DNA from: a bacterium | GTDB lineage: Bacteria > Bacillota > Bacilli > Lactobacillales > Streptococcaceae | Assembly (NCBI GenBank): GCA_905221505.1 | Contig: CAJNDL010000002.1 | Location: forward strand, 1 to 64,000 | Reading direction: 5' to 3' | DNA: 64,000 bases | Shown: one piece after another, positions 39,808 to 48,279 of the stretch | How the letters are laid out: every line of letters starts with the position of its first letter | Numbering within the stretch: the stretch's first letter is position 1 | Notes under the pieces: model-generated | What the model was told of the DNA's origin: nothing | The model's database searches: none | The model's input: the letters and a program-made list of their open reading frames with translations, nothing else | Position numbers and translations under genes: made by a program

Positions 39808-39990
39808 CTATACTTTCTTATCTAATCTATGCTTTATCAGACTATAGATTGTAACAGGAGTACTCACCAGTACCACAATGTTTCTCCAGAGTTCCGTTGA
39901 AATCATGAGTACTCTTATACAAAGAAAAAGAGACGTCAATATTACTACAACTCGGGCAAATAAATCTAAAAAATCTACATACTTTTTCAT
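39808..39990 (-). CDS. Small membrane protein, candidate bacteriocin immunity
   Basis: 60 residues with two hydrophobic segments (FARVVVILTSLFLCIRV and IVVLVSTPVTIYSLI) and Lys/Arg ends. Located downstream of two bacteriocin genes and upstream of the CPBP remnant, as immunity genes are in blp loci. No family recognised. Confidence 0.6.
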   Translation of the reverse strand: MKKYVDFLDLFARVVVILTSLFLCIRVLMISTELWRNIVVLVSTPVTIYSLIKHRLDKKV

Positions 39991-40221
39991 ATTGATACTT
40001 CATCCTTCACTTTTACTTTAATATATACTAAGTAAGTAATTTTTCAATTCTAATACTAGCTAACATCCATTCCACTCTAAACAAGAATACCAGAGTGTTA
40101 TCTATCGACTAACCTATATTTAAACTATTCAGTAACATCGATATTATTTAGCATATACTTCAAAAATATAAAAACTTTCATAAAAACTCTAAATTTTACA
40201 TTAACCTATAAATTATTTGTT

Positions 40222-40380
40222 TCTTAAACTCTTCCAAAAGACCTTCGAACTAGATCAGCATCACCTTTCAGTAGGCATATGTTGCTGACTTCGTCAGCCT
40301 TATCCACAACCTCAAAACACTGTTTTTAGCTATCTGTAACTATCCTACTAGTTTACTCTTTGATTTTCACTAAGTATTAA
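40222..40380. repeat. BOX element
   Basis: About 155 bp matching the pneumococcal/mitis BOX repeat: ACTCTTCCAAAAGACCTTCG at the boxA-like end, the hairpin GTTGCTGACTTCGTCAGC at about 40279-40298, CCACAACCTCAAAACACTG, and the boxC-like TTTGATTTTCACTAAGTAT end. The last bases overlap the stop codon of a bacteriocin gene (40377-40379). It fills most of the gene-free stretch 39991-40376; I see nothing else there. Confidence 0.88.
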
Positions 40381-40571
40381 CTAACAGGGGTAGCACAAAA
40401 AAACATATTAGTAACCGTGCCTATACCAATCGCTCCCCACGGACCTGCAAGTGCACCTCCAAATATTGCACCTCCTGCTGTTCCTACTACACAACGCCAG
40501 TCACCACCACTAACAGTTGATAGTAGCTCTGCATCAACAACTTCAAATTTCTTGATATTATTCTTATCCAT
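40377..40571 (-). CDS. Double-glycine bacteriocin peptide
   Basis: 64 residues. A double-glycine leader (KKFEVVDAELLSTVSGG) is followed by a mature peptide of about 41 residues with Gly-rich membrane motifs (GGAIFGGALAGPWGA) and exactly two cysteines, one near each end. Class II bacteriocin typical of blp loci, exported by BlpA/BlpB. Preceded by GGAGGTGAAAAAA. Its stop codon is provided by the edge of the BOX element. Confidence 0.85.
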   Translation of the reverse strand: MDKNNIKKFEVVDAELLSTVSGGDWRCVVGTAGGAIFGGALAGPWGAIGIGTVTNMFFCATPVS

Positions 40572-40628
40572 TTTTTCACCTCCAAATTAAGTTTGGCATC
40601 GCTATAAATACTAAGGTTCAAATGATGA

Positions 40629-40814
40629 TTAACAGTAGTAAGCGGCTGCTACCATACCTAAACCTATACCTCCCAAGGGACCCGCAAAAATAGCACCTAC
40701 ACCAATTCCAGCAGCAATTGCAGTTTCACAATCACCAAATTTTCTACCACCTTCAATGCAAGCAAGCACCTCTGTGTCCATAACTGCAAATTGTGACATC
40801 ATTTTTGTATCCAT
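40629..40814 (-). CDS. Double-glycine bacteriocin peptide
   Basis: 61 residues from the ATG at 40814 (AAGGAGATA before it); an upstream in-frame start overlaps the promoter and is rejected. Leader MDTKMMSQFAVMDTE to CIEGG as in BlpM/BlpN-type peptides. The mature part, about 38 residues, is Gly-rich (AAGIGVGAIFAGPLGG) with two cysteines, the second being the last residue. First gene of an operon with the 40377-40571 peptide, possibly a two-peptide pair. Confidence 0.87.
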   Translation of the reverse strand: MDTKMMSQFAVMDTEVLACIEGGRKFGDCETAIAAGIGVGAIFAGPLGGIGLGMVAAAYYC

Positions 40815-40871
40815 GACGAATATCTCCTTTTTTATGTTTAATTTTTGTCCTGTTGCAACCTTGACAATGTT

Positions 40872-40938
40872 AGTATAGCACTGTTCTTTTAAATTTTTCA
40901 CCCAAATCTTGAATTGTCATCGAAACATCTTGAATTGT
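40872..40938 (-). promoter_or_regulatory. BlpR-type box and promoter, bacteriocin operon 1
   Basis: Minus-strand direct repeats ACAATTCAAGA at 40938-40928 and 40917-40907, 21 bp apart, followed 30 bp later by -10 TATACT (40877-40872). There is no normal -35, as expected for a promoter activated by BlpR. Confidence 0.85.
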
Positions 40939-40956
40939 ACAATGAATCTAAAAAGC

Positions 40957-40975
40957 AAGCATGAAAAACATGCTT
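40957..40975 (-). terminator. Terminator of the secreted thioredoxin-like gene
   Basis: AAGCATG, loop, CATGCTT followed by GCTTTTT on the minus strand, between the LPXTG gene stop and the next BlpR box. The intervening sequence 40976-41121 is AT-rich with no gene seen. Confidence 0.65.
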
Positions 40976-41121
40976 ACCCTTTTATCATTCATTTCATACA
41001 CAATTATAATCTTTTATATATAAAATAAATACAGCTATCTTCTCACTCTTGTCTATAGACAAATGTTAGCCATATGTTATTATAAACAAATAATATCATT
41101 GCACCTGTTTACCATCTATTT

Positions 41122-42171
<1,050 letters not shown>

Positions 42172-42188
42172 TTACATTTGTTATCTTT

Positions 42189-42255
42189 ATCTTACCTTAT
42201 TTAAGATTACAAATTCATATAAATCTTAAATGGTCATCGAAACATCTTGAATTGC
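42189..42255 (-). promoter_or_regulatory. BlpR-type box and promoter of the thioredoxin-like gene
   Basis: Repeats GCAATTCAAGA (42255-42245) and ACCATTTAAGA (42234-42224), 21 bp apart, followed by TAAGAT (42194-42189). The second half is degenerate, suggesting weaker activation. Confidence 0.75.
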
Positions 42256-42273
42256 AAAAAATTCATTATAAAA

Positions 42274-42300
42274 GGGTAAGTATTTCAAAAACACTTACCC
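42274..42300. terminator. Terminator after bacteriocin operon 2
   Basis: GGGTAAGT (42274-42281) pairs with ACTTACCC (42293-42300), flanked by A and T runs, just after the stop of the membrane protein gene. Confidence 0.7.
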
Positions 42301-42319
42301 CTTTATACTTCATTAAGCT

Positions 42320-42724
42320 CTACTTTTTATAATACTTCAAGCCCCAAATGAGCAAAAGCATAATAATCAAGCAGAGAATAGCACTAATATAAGCGATTAG
42401 TTGTTGGTAGAATTCTCCTGCTGTGATACCTCTATACAAACAAATAATTGACATGAAACCTGTCAAGCCGATGAACATGAGTTGATTGGTTCTAGGACTA
42501 ACCAAATCATCATCTTCAAACTCTCTTATCCTCATTTCCCTAGTGAGATAAACAGTGACCAAAATAGAAGCCAAGTTAATAACCACTAAAAGAAATTGGA
42601 AAACTAAGGAAAAATTTAAAAACTGACTAGATAGAAATAGATAAGTAGAAACTACCAAAGGTATCTGACCAAACAACAACCTCACTAAGAATACATTGCG
42701 TTTTGTTGCAAATATTTTTTTCAT
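42320..42724 (-). CDS. Four-segment membrane protein, candidate immunity protein
   Basis: 134 residues from the ATG at 42724 after AAAGGAGAT. Four hydrophobic segments (for example LLFGQIPLVVSTYLFL and AYISAILCLIIMLLLIWGL). It directly follows a blpO-like bacteriocin gene under the same BlpR-type promoter, the position of blp immunity genes. Family not recognised. Confidence 0.65.
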   Translation of the reverse strand: MKKIFATKRNVFLVRLLFGQIPLVVSTYLFLSSQFLNFSLVFQFLLVVINLASILVTVYLTREMRIREFEDDDLVSPRTNQLMFIGLTGFMSIICLYRGITAGEFYQQLIAYISAILCLIIMLLLIWGLKYYKK

Positions 42725-42743
42725 TACTATCTCCTTTCCTATG

Positions 42744-42840
42744 CTAACAGGTGAGTGCACCACCAATCCCACTTAGTACAGCACCAATTTCACCTATTCA
42801 TATAGCGAATGCTCCCAATAGAAATGTCGAACCGTTGTTG
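42744..42840 (-). pseudogene. Bacteriocin C-terminal remnant in a shifted frame
   Basis: Just after and overlapping the end of the blpO-like gene, another minus frame reads STFLLGAFAI, a stop, then IGEIGAVLSGIGGALTC and a stop at 42744-42746. The Gly-rich end with final Cys is typical of a BlpM/N-type bacteriocin. It looks like the end of a peptide gene broken by frameshift. Confidence 0.6.
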
Positions 42841-42976
42841 CACACCCACCAATTGCGCCATATGCAACCCCTGCTGCACAACTAATTTTTCTTCCCCAAT
42901 CAATATCTCCACCTTCAACGCAAGCAAGCATTTCATTATCCATAACAGAAAATTCTGACATCATTTTTGTACCCAT
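42794..42976 (-). CDS. Double-glycine bacteriocin, BlpO-like
   Basis: 60 residues from ATG 42976 after AGGAGTATTTG. Leader MGTKMMSEFSVMDNEM to CVEGG; the mature part starts DIDWGRKISCAAGVAYGAI and has two cysteines. The last dozen residues (VRHFYWEHSLYE) are not Gly-rich and lie over another frame that reads like a bacteriocin end, so the natural terminus may have been lost. First gene of operon 2 with the candidate immunity gene. Confidence 0.78.
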   Translation of the reverse strand: MGTKMMSEFSVMDNEMLACVEGGDIDWGRKISCAAGVAYGAIGGCATTVRHFYWEHSLYE

Positions 42977-43025
42977 GACAAATACTCCTTTTTTATTTTT
43001 GTCCTGTTTCAACCTTGATAAGCTT

Positions 43026-43091
43026 AGTATATCATTATTTTTTATTTTTTTCATCCAAATCTTGAATTATCATCGAAACGTCTTGAATTGC
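43026..43091 (-). promoter_or_regulatory. BlpR-type box and promoter, bacteriocin operon 2
   Basis: Repeats CAATTCAAGA (43090-43081) and ATAATTCAAGA (43070-43060), 21-bp period, followed by TATACT (43031-43026). Confidence 0.82.
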
Positions 43092-43095
43092 AAAA

Positions 43096-43561
43096 ACTTT
43101 CTTCTTACCAACATAACGAATACTATTCAGAAATCAAAAATAATATATATTATCACGATTTTTTTGGAAAATTGTTAATGAGCTTACCATTCTTATCTTC
43201 AATCAAAAATCAATATTTAAAGAAAACTAGGAAAATAGTTACAGACAATACTGCTTTACAGCGAGATGATGTTGCAGTAGTTTGAAGAATATTTCTTGGG
43301 TTCGAAACTAAATACCATAGTACGTGAGGTTCATTAAATGAATAAGAAATCCTATTTTATCATCTGTTCTACGTTGATTATAGCACGGACTAATAGTCAC
43401 ATAACAAGGCAAAAAGCAACGGTTTTAAAGCCGTTGCTTTTTGCATGAGTCAGAGAGATTGTTATCTTAGGCTCTATTAAAACTATATCAAAACCACAAG
43501 TTGAGTCACAATATTGTATATTTAAAATGTTGAGGAGTAATTAAACAATGAAAATAATAAA
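43096..43561. other. Gene-free stretch with a strong hairpin
   Basis: No convincing gene in about 465 bp. It holds a 12-bp perfect hairpin (AAAAAGCAACGG 43411-43422, CCGTTGCTTTTT 43431-43442), a bidirectional terminator. At about 43545 GAGGAGT precedes ATGAAAATAATAAATTAA, a five-codon plus-strand frame that looks like the relic of a lost gene start. Confidence 0.6.
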
Positions 43562-43756
43562 TTAATCCCCGTGAAGATATAAACTAGTACATGCATAGCC
43601 TAATTTAAAACCAGCTACACCTGCCGCAAGCAAACCTGCCCAACCAGCAGGTCCTGCCACAATTGCTAACGCACTGCCACCAATACCATACGCACAATCA
43701 GCAATGTTCCCACCTCCAGAAATTTCTTCTAGAGTAGTTTGATCAATATTTTTCAT
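43562..43756 (-). CDS. Double-glycine bacteriocin peptide (pair member B)
   Basis: 64 residues from ATG 43756 after AAGGAGATAAT. Short leader MKNIDQTTLEEISGG; the mature part has Gly/Ala membrane motifs (GIGGSALAIVAGPAGWAG), two cysteines and ends YLHGD. It is 10 bp after the next gene and similar in design to it, so they probably form a two-peptide class IIb bacteriocin. Confidence 0.86.
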   Translation of the reverse strand: MKNIDQTTLEEISGGGNIADCAYGIGGSALAIVAGPAGWAGLLAAGVAGFKLGYACTSLYLHGD

Positions 43757-43766
43757 AATTATCTCC

Positions 43767-43979
43767 TTAATCACCAGTGTGATACCATGCACCACAAGAA
43801 TATCCTGTTCCAAATCCAGTAGCAGCTGCTCCAACCGCCAGCAGTGCAAAAGTTCCCCAGCCAATCGGACCTGAAGCGGCTGCTAAAATGGCACCACTCA
43901 TGCCAATTCCGGTCGCACAAGACAACGCATTTCCTCCGCCAACAACATTTTCTAAGTCATTAATAGCTAAATCAATCAT
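43767..43979 (-). CDS. Double-glycine bacteriocin peptide (pair member A)
   Basis: 70 residues from ATG 43979 after AAGGAGAAAAA. Leader MIDLAINDLENVVGG; mature peptide Gly/Ala-rich (SGAILAAASGPIGWG, AAATGFGTGYSCG) with two cysteines and a WYHTGD end much like the LYLHGD end of its partner. The similarity of both ends supports a pair. Promoter is about 300 bp upstream (44276-44342). Confidence 0.86.
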   Translation of the reverse strand: MIDLAINDLENVVGGGNALSCATGIGMSGAILAAASGPIGWGTFALLAVGAAATGFGTGYSCGAWYHTGD

Positions 43980-44342
43980 TTTTTCTCCTTTTGTATTTCT
44001 TATAATTAACATGACACGATATAATGGAAGTAATAATTAACGTACATCCAATAATAAAGTTTAATAAATCCTGATGGTCTACAACTAAGTACAGACCAAA
44101 TAAACATAGGCCAAATTGCGAACTACAGTTTTGAAATTTCATCAAGCCCCCATTTTACAAAATTGATATACACTCTAACTTGATCCATACAATATACCTT
44201 ATAAGTATTTACTATGAATAAAACCCATAAGATTAATACATTTCTTTTTTGTCTTGTTGCAACTTTGACAAGTTTAGTGTATCATTGTTTTTTTAAATTT
44301 TTCATCCAAATCTTGAATTGCCATCGAAACATCTTGAATTAG
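43980..44342 (-). promoter_or_regulatory. BlpR-type box, promoter and long leader of bacteriocin operon 3
   Basis: Repeats (T)AATTCAAGA (44340-44332) and GCAATTCAAGA (44321-44311), 21-bp period, -10 TACACT (44281-44276). The transcript would run about 300 bp before the first gene. The first 30 leader bases match those of operon 1 (GTTGCAACA, GACAAAAA), but where a bacteriocin start should follow there is only AT-rich sequence, so an earlier gene seems deleted. No gene seen in 43980-44275. Confidence 0.75.
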
Positions 44343-44399
44343 CTTTTTTATTTGAAACCACCTCTAAATTAAAAAAAAGATAATTTCTAATCATTTTTT

Positions 44400-44466
44400 A
44401 CCATTCAGGAAGTTTCAATGACTATTCAAGATTTCATAAAGCACAAAATTGTTTTTATGTCATAAT
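44400..44466 (+). promoter_or_regulatory. BlpR-type box and promoter of blpAB
   Basis: Direct repeats ACCATTCAGGA (44400-44410) and ACTATTCAAGA (44421-44431), 21-bp period, -10 CATAAT (44461-44466) 30 bp later. It lies back to back with the operon 3 box. Confidence 0.85.
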
Positions 44467-44497
44467 AGACCTATCCACTATATGAAAGGAATTGCCA

Positions 44498-46651
44498 ATG
44501 ACTTCTTATAAACGTACATTTGTTCCTCAAATAGATGCGAGAGACTGCGGTGTTGCTGCCTTAGCCTCGATTGCTAAATTCTACGGTTCAGATTTTTCTC
44601 TAGCTCACTTGAGAGAACTTGCAAAGACCAATAAAGAAGGGACGACTGCTCTTGGCATTGTAAAAGCCGCTGATGAAATGGACTTTGAAACAAGACCTGT
44701 TCAAGCAGATAAAACGCTCTTTGACATGAGTGATGTCCCCTATCCATTTATCGTTCACGTTAACAAAGAAGGAAAACTCCAACATTACTATGTTGTCTAT
44801 CAAACAAAGAAAGACTATCTGATTATTGGTGATCCTGACCCTTCTGTAAAAATCACTAAAATGTCAAAAGAACGCTTTTTCTCTGAATGGACTGGAGTAG
44901 CTATTTTTCTAGCTCCCAAACCCAGCTATCAACCCCATAAAGATAAAAAGAATGGTCTACTAAGCTTCCTTCCTCTGATTTTCAAACAAAAATCTCTCAT
45001 TGCTTACATTGTTCTCTCAAGCTTATTAGTCACTATTATCAATATAGGTGGTTCTTATTATCTCCAAGGAATCTTAGATGAATACATCCCAAATCAGATG
45101 AAATCAACTTTAGGAATCATCTCAGTTGGTCTGGTTATCACCTATATCCTCCAACAAATTATGAGCTTCTCCAGAGATTATCTCCTAACTGTTCTGAGTC
45201 AGAGATTAAGTATTGATGTGATTTTATCCTATATTCGCCATATTTTTGAACTTCCTATGTCTTTCTTTGCGACACGTCGTACAGGAGAAATCATTTCACG
45301 GTTCACAGATGCTAACTCTATTATAGATGCTTTGGCTTCTACCATTCTTTCTCTTTTTCTGGATGTTTCCATTCTGATTCTTGTAGGAGGCGTCTTACTG
45401 GCACAAAACCCTAATCTCTTCCTTCTTTCTCTTATTTCCATTCCTATATACATGTTCATCATCTTCTCTTTTATGAAGCCTTTCGAAAAAATGAACCATG
45501 ATGTCATGCAAAGTAATTCTATGGTTAGCTCTGCCATTATCGAAGATATCAACGGGATTGAAACTATAAAGTCGCTCACGAGTGAAGAAAATCGCTATCA
45601 AAATATAGACAGCGAATTTGTAGATTATTTGGAAAAATCCTTTAAGCTCAGTAAGTATTCTATTTTACAAACGAGTTTAAAGCAGGGAACAAAATTAGTT
45701 TTGAATATCCTTATCCTATGGTTTGGCTCTCAATTAGTCATGTCGAGTAAAATTTCTATCGGTCAGTTGATTACCTTTAACACACTTCTTTCTTACTTTA
45801 CAACTCCTATGGAAAATATTATCAACCTCCAAACCAAACTCCAATCTGCGAAGGTTGCTAATAACCGTTTGAACGAAGTCTATCTAGTCGAATCTGAATT
45901 TCAAGTTCAAGAAAACCCTGTTCATTCACATTTTTTGATGGGCGATATTGAATTTGATGACCTTTCTTATAAGTATGGTTTTGGACGAGATACCTTAACA
46001 GATATTAATCTCACGATTAAACAAGGAGATAAGGTTAGCCTAGTTGGAGTTAGTGGTTCTGGTAAAACAACTTTAGCCAAAATGATTGTCAATTTCTTTG
46101 AACCCTACAAAGGACATATTTCTATCAATCATCAGGATATTAAAAACATTGATAAAAAAGTCTTGCGCCGTCATATTAATTACCTACCCCAACAAGCCTA
46201 TATCTTTAATGGCTCTATCTTGGAAAACTTAACCTTAGGTGGTAATAATATGATTAGCCAAGAAGATATTCTAAGAGCTTGTGAATTAGCTGAAATCCGT
46301 CAAGACATTGAAAGAATGCCTATGGGCTATCAAACTCAGCTCTCTGATGGAGTCGGTCTATCAGGAGGACAAAAGCAACGAATCGCTCTAGCTCGTGCTC
46401 TTTTAACTAAAGCTCCTGTTTTAATACTAGATGAAGCTACTAGCGGTCTTGATGTCTTGACTGAGAAAAAAGTTATAGATAATCTTATGTCCCTCACTGA
46501 TAAAACTATTCTCTTTGTAGCCCATCGTCTCAGTATAGCCGAACGAACTAACCGTGTCATTGTTCTTGACCAGGGGAAAATCATTGAAGTTGGTAGTCAC
46601 CAAGAGTTAATGCAGGCGCAAGGCTTCTACCATCATCTATTCAATAAATAA
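44498..46651 (+). CDS. blpA: Peptide-processing ABC transporter BlpA
   Basis: 717 residues from the ATG at 44498 (AAAGGA before it; an upstream TTG is rejected). An N-terminal C39 peptidase with Cys17 in DARDCGVAALA, His96 and GDPD cuts double-glycine leaders; six membrane segments follow; then the ATPase with GVSGSGKTT (Walker A), LSGGQKQR (signature), LILDEATSGLD (Walker B). It exports the bacteriocins and BlpC with BlpB. Unlike many pneumococcal isolates, in which blpA is frameshifted, the frame is intact here. Confidence 0.95.
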   Translation: MTSYKRTFVPQIDARDCGVAALASIAKFYGSDFSLAHLRELAKTNKEGTTALGIVKAADEMDFETRPVQADKTLFDMSDVPYPFIVHVNKEGKLQHYYVVYQTKKDYLIIGDPDPSVKITKMSKERFFSEWTGVAIFLAPKPSYQPHKDKKNGLLSFLPLIFKQKSLIAYIVLSSLLVTIINIGGSYYLQGILDEYIPNQMKSTLGIISVGLVITYILQQIMSFSRDYLLTVLSQRLSIDVILSYIRHIFELPMSFFATRRTGEIISRFTDANSIIDALASTILSLFLDVSILILVGGVLLAQNPNLFLLSLISIPIYMFIIFSFMKPFEKMNHDVMQSNSMVSSAIIEDINGIETIKSLTSEENRYQNIDSEFVDYLEKSFKLSKYSILQTSLKQGTKLVLNILILWFGSQLVMSSKISIGQLITFNTLLSYFTTPMENIINLQTKLQSAKVANNRLNEVYLVESEFQVQENPVHSHFLMGDIEFDDLSYKYGFGRDTLTDINLTIKQGDKVSLVGVSGSGKTTLAKMIVNFFEPYKGHISINHQDIKNIDKKVLRRHINYLPQQAYIFNGSILENLTLGGNNMISQEDILRACELAEIRQDIERMPMGYQTQLSDGVGLSGGQKQRIALARALLTKAPVLILDEATSGLDVLTEKKVIDNLMSLTDKTILFVAHRLSIAERTNRVIVLDQGKIIEVGSHQELMQAQGFYHHLFNK

Positions 46652-46661
46652 GGAGAATGTC

Positions 46662-48023
46662 ATGAATCCTAATCTTTTTAGAAGCGTCGAGTTTTATCAG
46701 AGACGTTACCATAACTATGCGACAGTGTTAATTATACCTCTTTCATTATTATTTACTTTCATCTTGATTTTCTCCCTTGTTGCCACAAAAGAAATTACTG
46801 TTACTTCCCAAGGAGAAATCGCCCCTACAAGTGTCATTGCATCTATTCAGTCAACCAGTGATAATCCTATCCTTGCTAATCATTTAGTGGCAAATCAAGT
46901 AGTTGAAAAAGGGGACTTACTCATCAAATACTCTGAAACAATGGAAGAAAGTCAGAAAACTGCCTTAGAAACTCAATTACAAAGACTTGAGAAGCAAAAA
47001 GAAGGACTTGGAATTTTGAAACAAAGCTTAGAAAAAGCGACTGATCTTTTTTCTGGCGAGGATGAATTTGGCTACCATAATACCTTTAGGAATTTTACTA
47101 AACAATCCCATGATATTGAACTGGGTATCACAAAGACTAACACTGAGGTTTCAAATCAAGCCAATCTTGCCAATAGCAGTTCATCAGCTATTGAACAAGA
47201 AATCACAAAAGTTCAACAGCAGATTGGAGAATACCAGGAGCTGAGTGATGCTATCATAAATAAAAGGGCTCGCTTACCAACTGGCAATCCGCACCAGTCA
47301 ATTTTGAATCGTTATCTTGTAGCCTCACAAGGACAAACACAAGGAACTGCAGAGGAGCCATTTTTATCTCAAATTAATCAAAGTATTGCAGGTCTTGAAT
47401 CATCTATCACAAGCCTCAAAATTCAGCAAGCTGGTATCGGAAGTGTAGCAACTTATGATAATAGTTTAGCAACCAAAATTGAAGTACTCCGCACACAGTT
47501 TTTACAAACAGCCTCACAGCAACAACTAACCGTGGAGAATCAATTAACAGAATTAAAAGTACAACTAGATCAAGCGACACAGCGCTTAGAAAACAATACC
47601 TTAACCGCTCCAAGTAAAGGTATCGTTCATCTGAACAGCGAATTTGAAGGTAAAAATAGAATTCCAACTGGTACAGAAATTGCTCAAATATTCCCTGTCA
47701 TCACAGATACAAGAGAAGTACTAATCACTTACTACGTATCTTCTGACTATCTACCTCTACTAGATAAAGGACAAACTGTAAGATTAAAACTGGAGAAGAT
47801 TGGAAATCACGGCATTACCATCATCGGCCAACTTCAGACAATTGATCAAACTCCTACCAGAACAGAGCAAGGAAATCTCTTTAAATTAACCGCTCTTGCA
47901 AAACTATCTAATGAGGATAGTAAACTCATCCAATATGGCTTACAAGGTCGCGTCACTAGTGTAACTGCAAAGAAAACATATTTTGATTATTTCAAAGATA
48001 AAATTTTAACCCATTCTGATTAA
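46662..48023 (+). CDS. blpB: Bacteriocin export accessory protein BlpB
   Basis: 453 residues of the HlyD/ComB type: one N-terminal membrane segment (TVLIIPLSLLFTFILIFSL), a periplasm-type coiled-coil middle (QLQRLEKQKEGLG...), and a C-terminal beta domain. Partner of BlpA, 10 bp downstream. Full length. Confidence 0.94.
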   Translation: MNPNLFRSVEFYQRRYHNYATVLIIPLSLLFTFILIFSLVATKEITVTSQGEIAPTSVIASIQSTSDNPILANHLVANQVVEKGDLLIKYSETMEESQKTALETQLQRLEKQKEGLGILKQSLEKATDLFSGEDEFGYHNTFRNFTKQSHDIELGITKTNTEVSNQANLANSSSSAIEQEITKVQQQIGEYQELSDAIINKRARLPTGNPHQSILNRYLVASQGQTQGTAEEPFLSQINQSIAGLESSITSLKIQQAGIGSVATYDNSLATKIEVLRTQFLQTASQQQLTVENQLTELKVQLDQATQRLENNTLTAPSKGIVHLNSEFEGKNRIPTGTEIAQIFPVITDTREVLITYYVSSDYLPLLDKGQTVRLKLEKIGNHGITIIGQLQTIDQTPTRTEQGNLFKLTALAKLSNEDSKLIQYGLQGRVTSVTAKKTYFDYFKDKILTHSD

Positions 48024-48079
48024 TTTTCAGATAACACTCTATAACTATTTATTATCTTATCAAAAAGGAGAATCATAAC

Positions 48080-48235
48080 ATGGATAAGAATCAAAACCTA
48101 ACTTCATTTCAAGAACTAACAACTACCGAACTCAACCAAATTACAGGTGGAGGATGGTGGGAAGATTTCTTTTATAGCGTTAGTAGATATTCTCATAGCA
48201 TCACACAAGGACTTCATCAGCCAATACAACTATAA
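48080..48235 (+). CDS. blpC: Peptide pheromone BlpC
   Basis: 51 residues. ATG at 48080 after AAAAAGGAG. A 24-residue double-glycine leader (ending TTTELNQITGG) is followed by a 27-residue mature peptide that begins GWWEDFFYSV, aromatic and amphipathic with no cysteine. It follows blpB and faces blpH, the pheromone position. The mature sequence defines the pherotype recognised by BlpH. Confidence 0.9.
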   Translation: MDKNQNLTSFQELTTTELNQITGGGWWEDFFYSVSRYSHSITQGLHQPIQL

Positions 48236-48240
48236 AAAAT

Positions 48241-48277
48241 AAGATCGAGATAAAAGAACTCTCGGTCTTATTTTTTT
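48241..48277. terminator. Bidirectional terminator between blpC and blpH
   Basis: AAGATCGAGA, a loop and TCTCGGTCTT followed by ATTTTTTT, with an A-rich opposite side. Separates the convergent blpABC and blpSRH operons. Confidence 0.75.
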
Positions 48278-48279
48278 CA

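Noticed and set aside
40815..40901. Longer start for the 40629-40814 bacteriocin
   Set aside because: It would place coding sequence over the -10 of the BlpR-type promoter and lacks a ribosome site.
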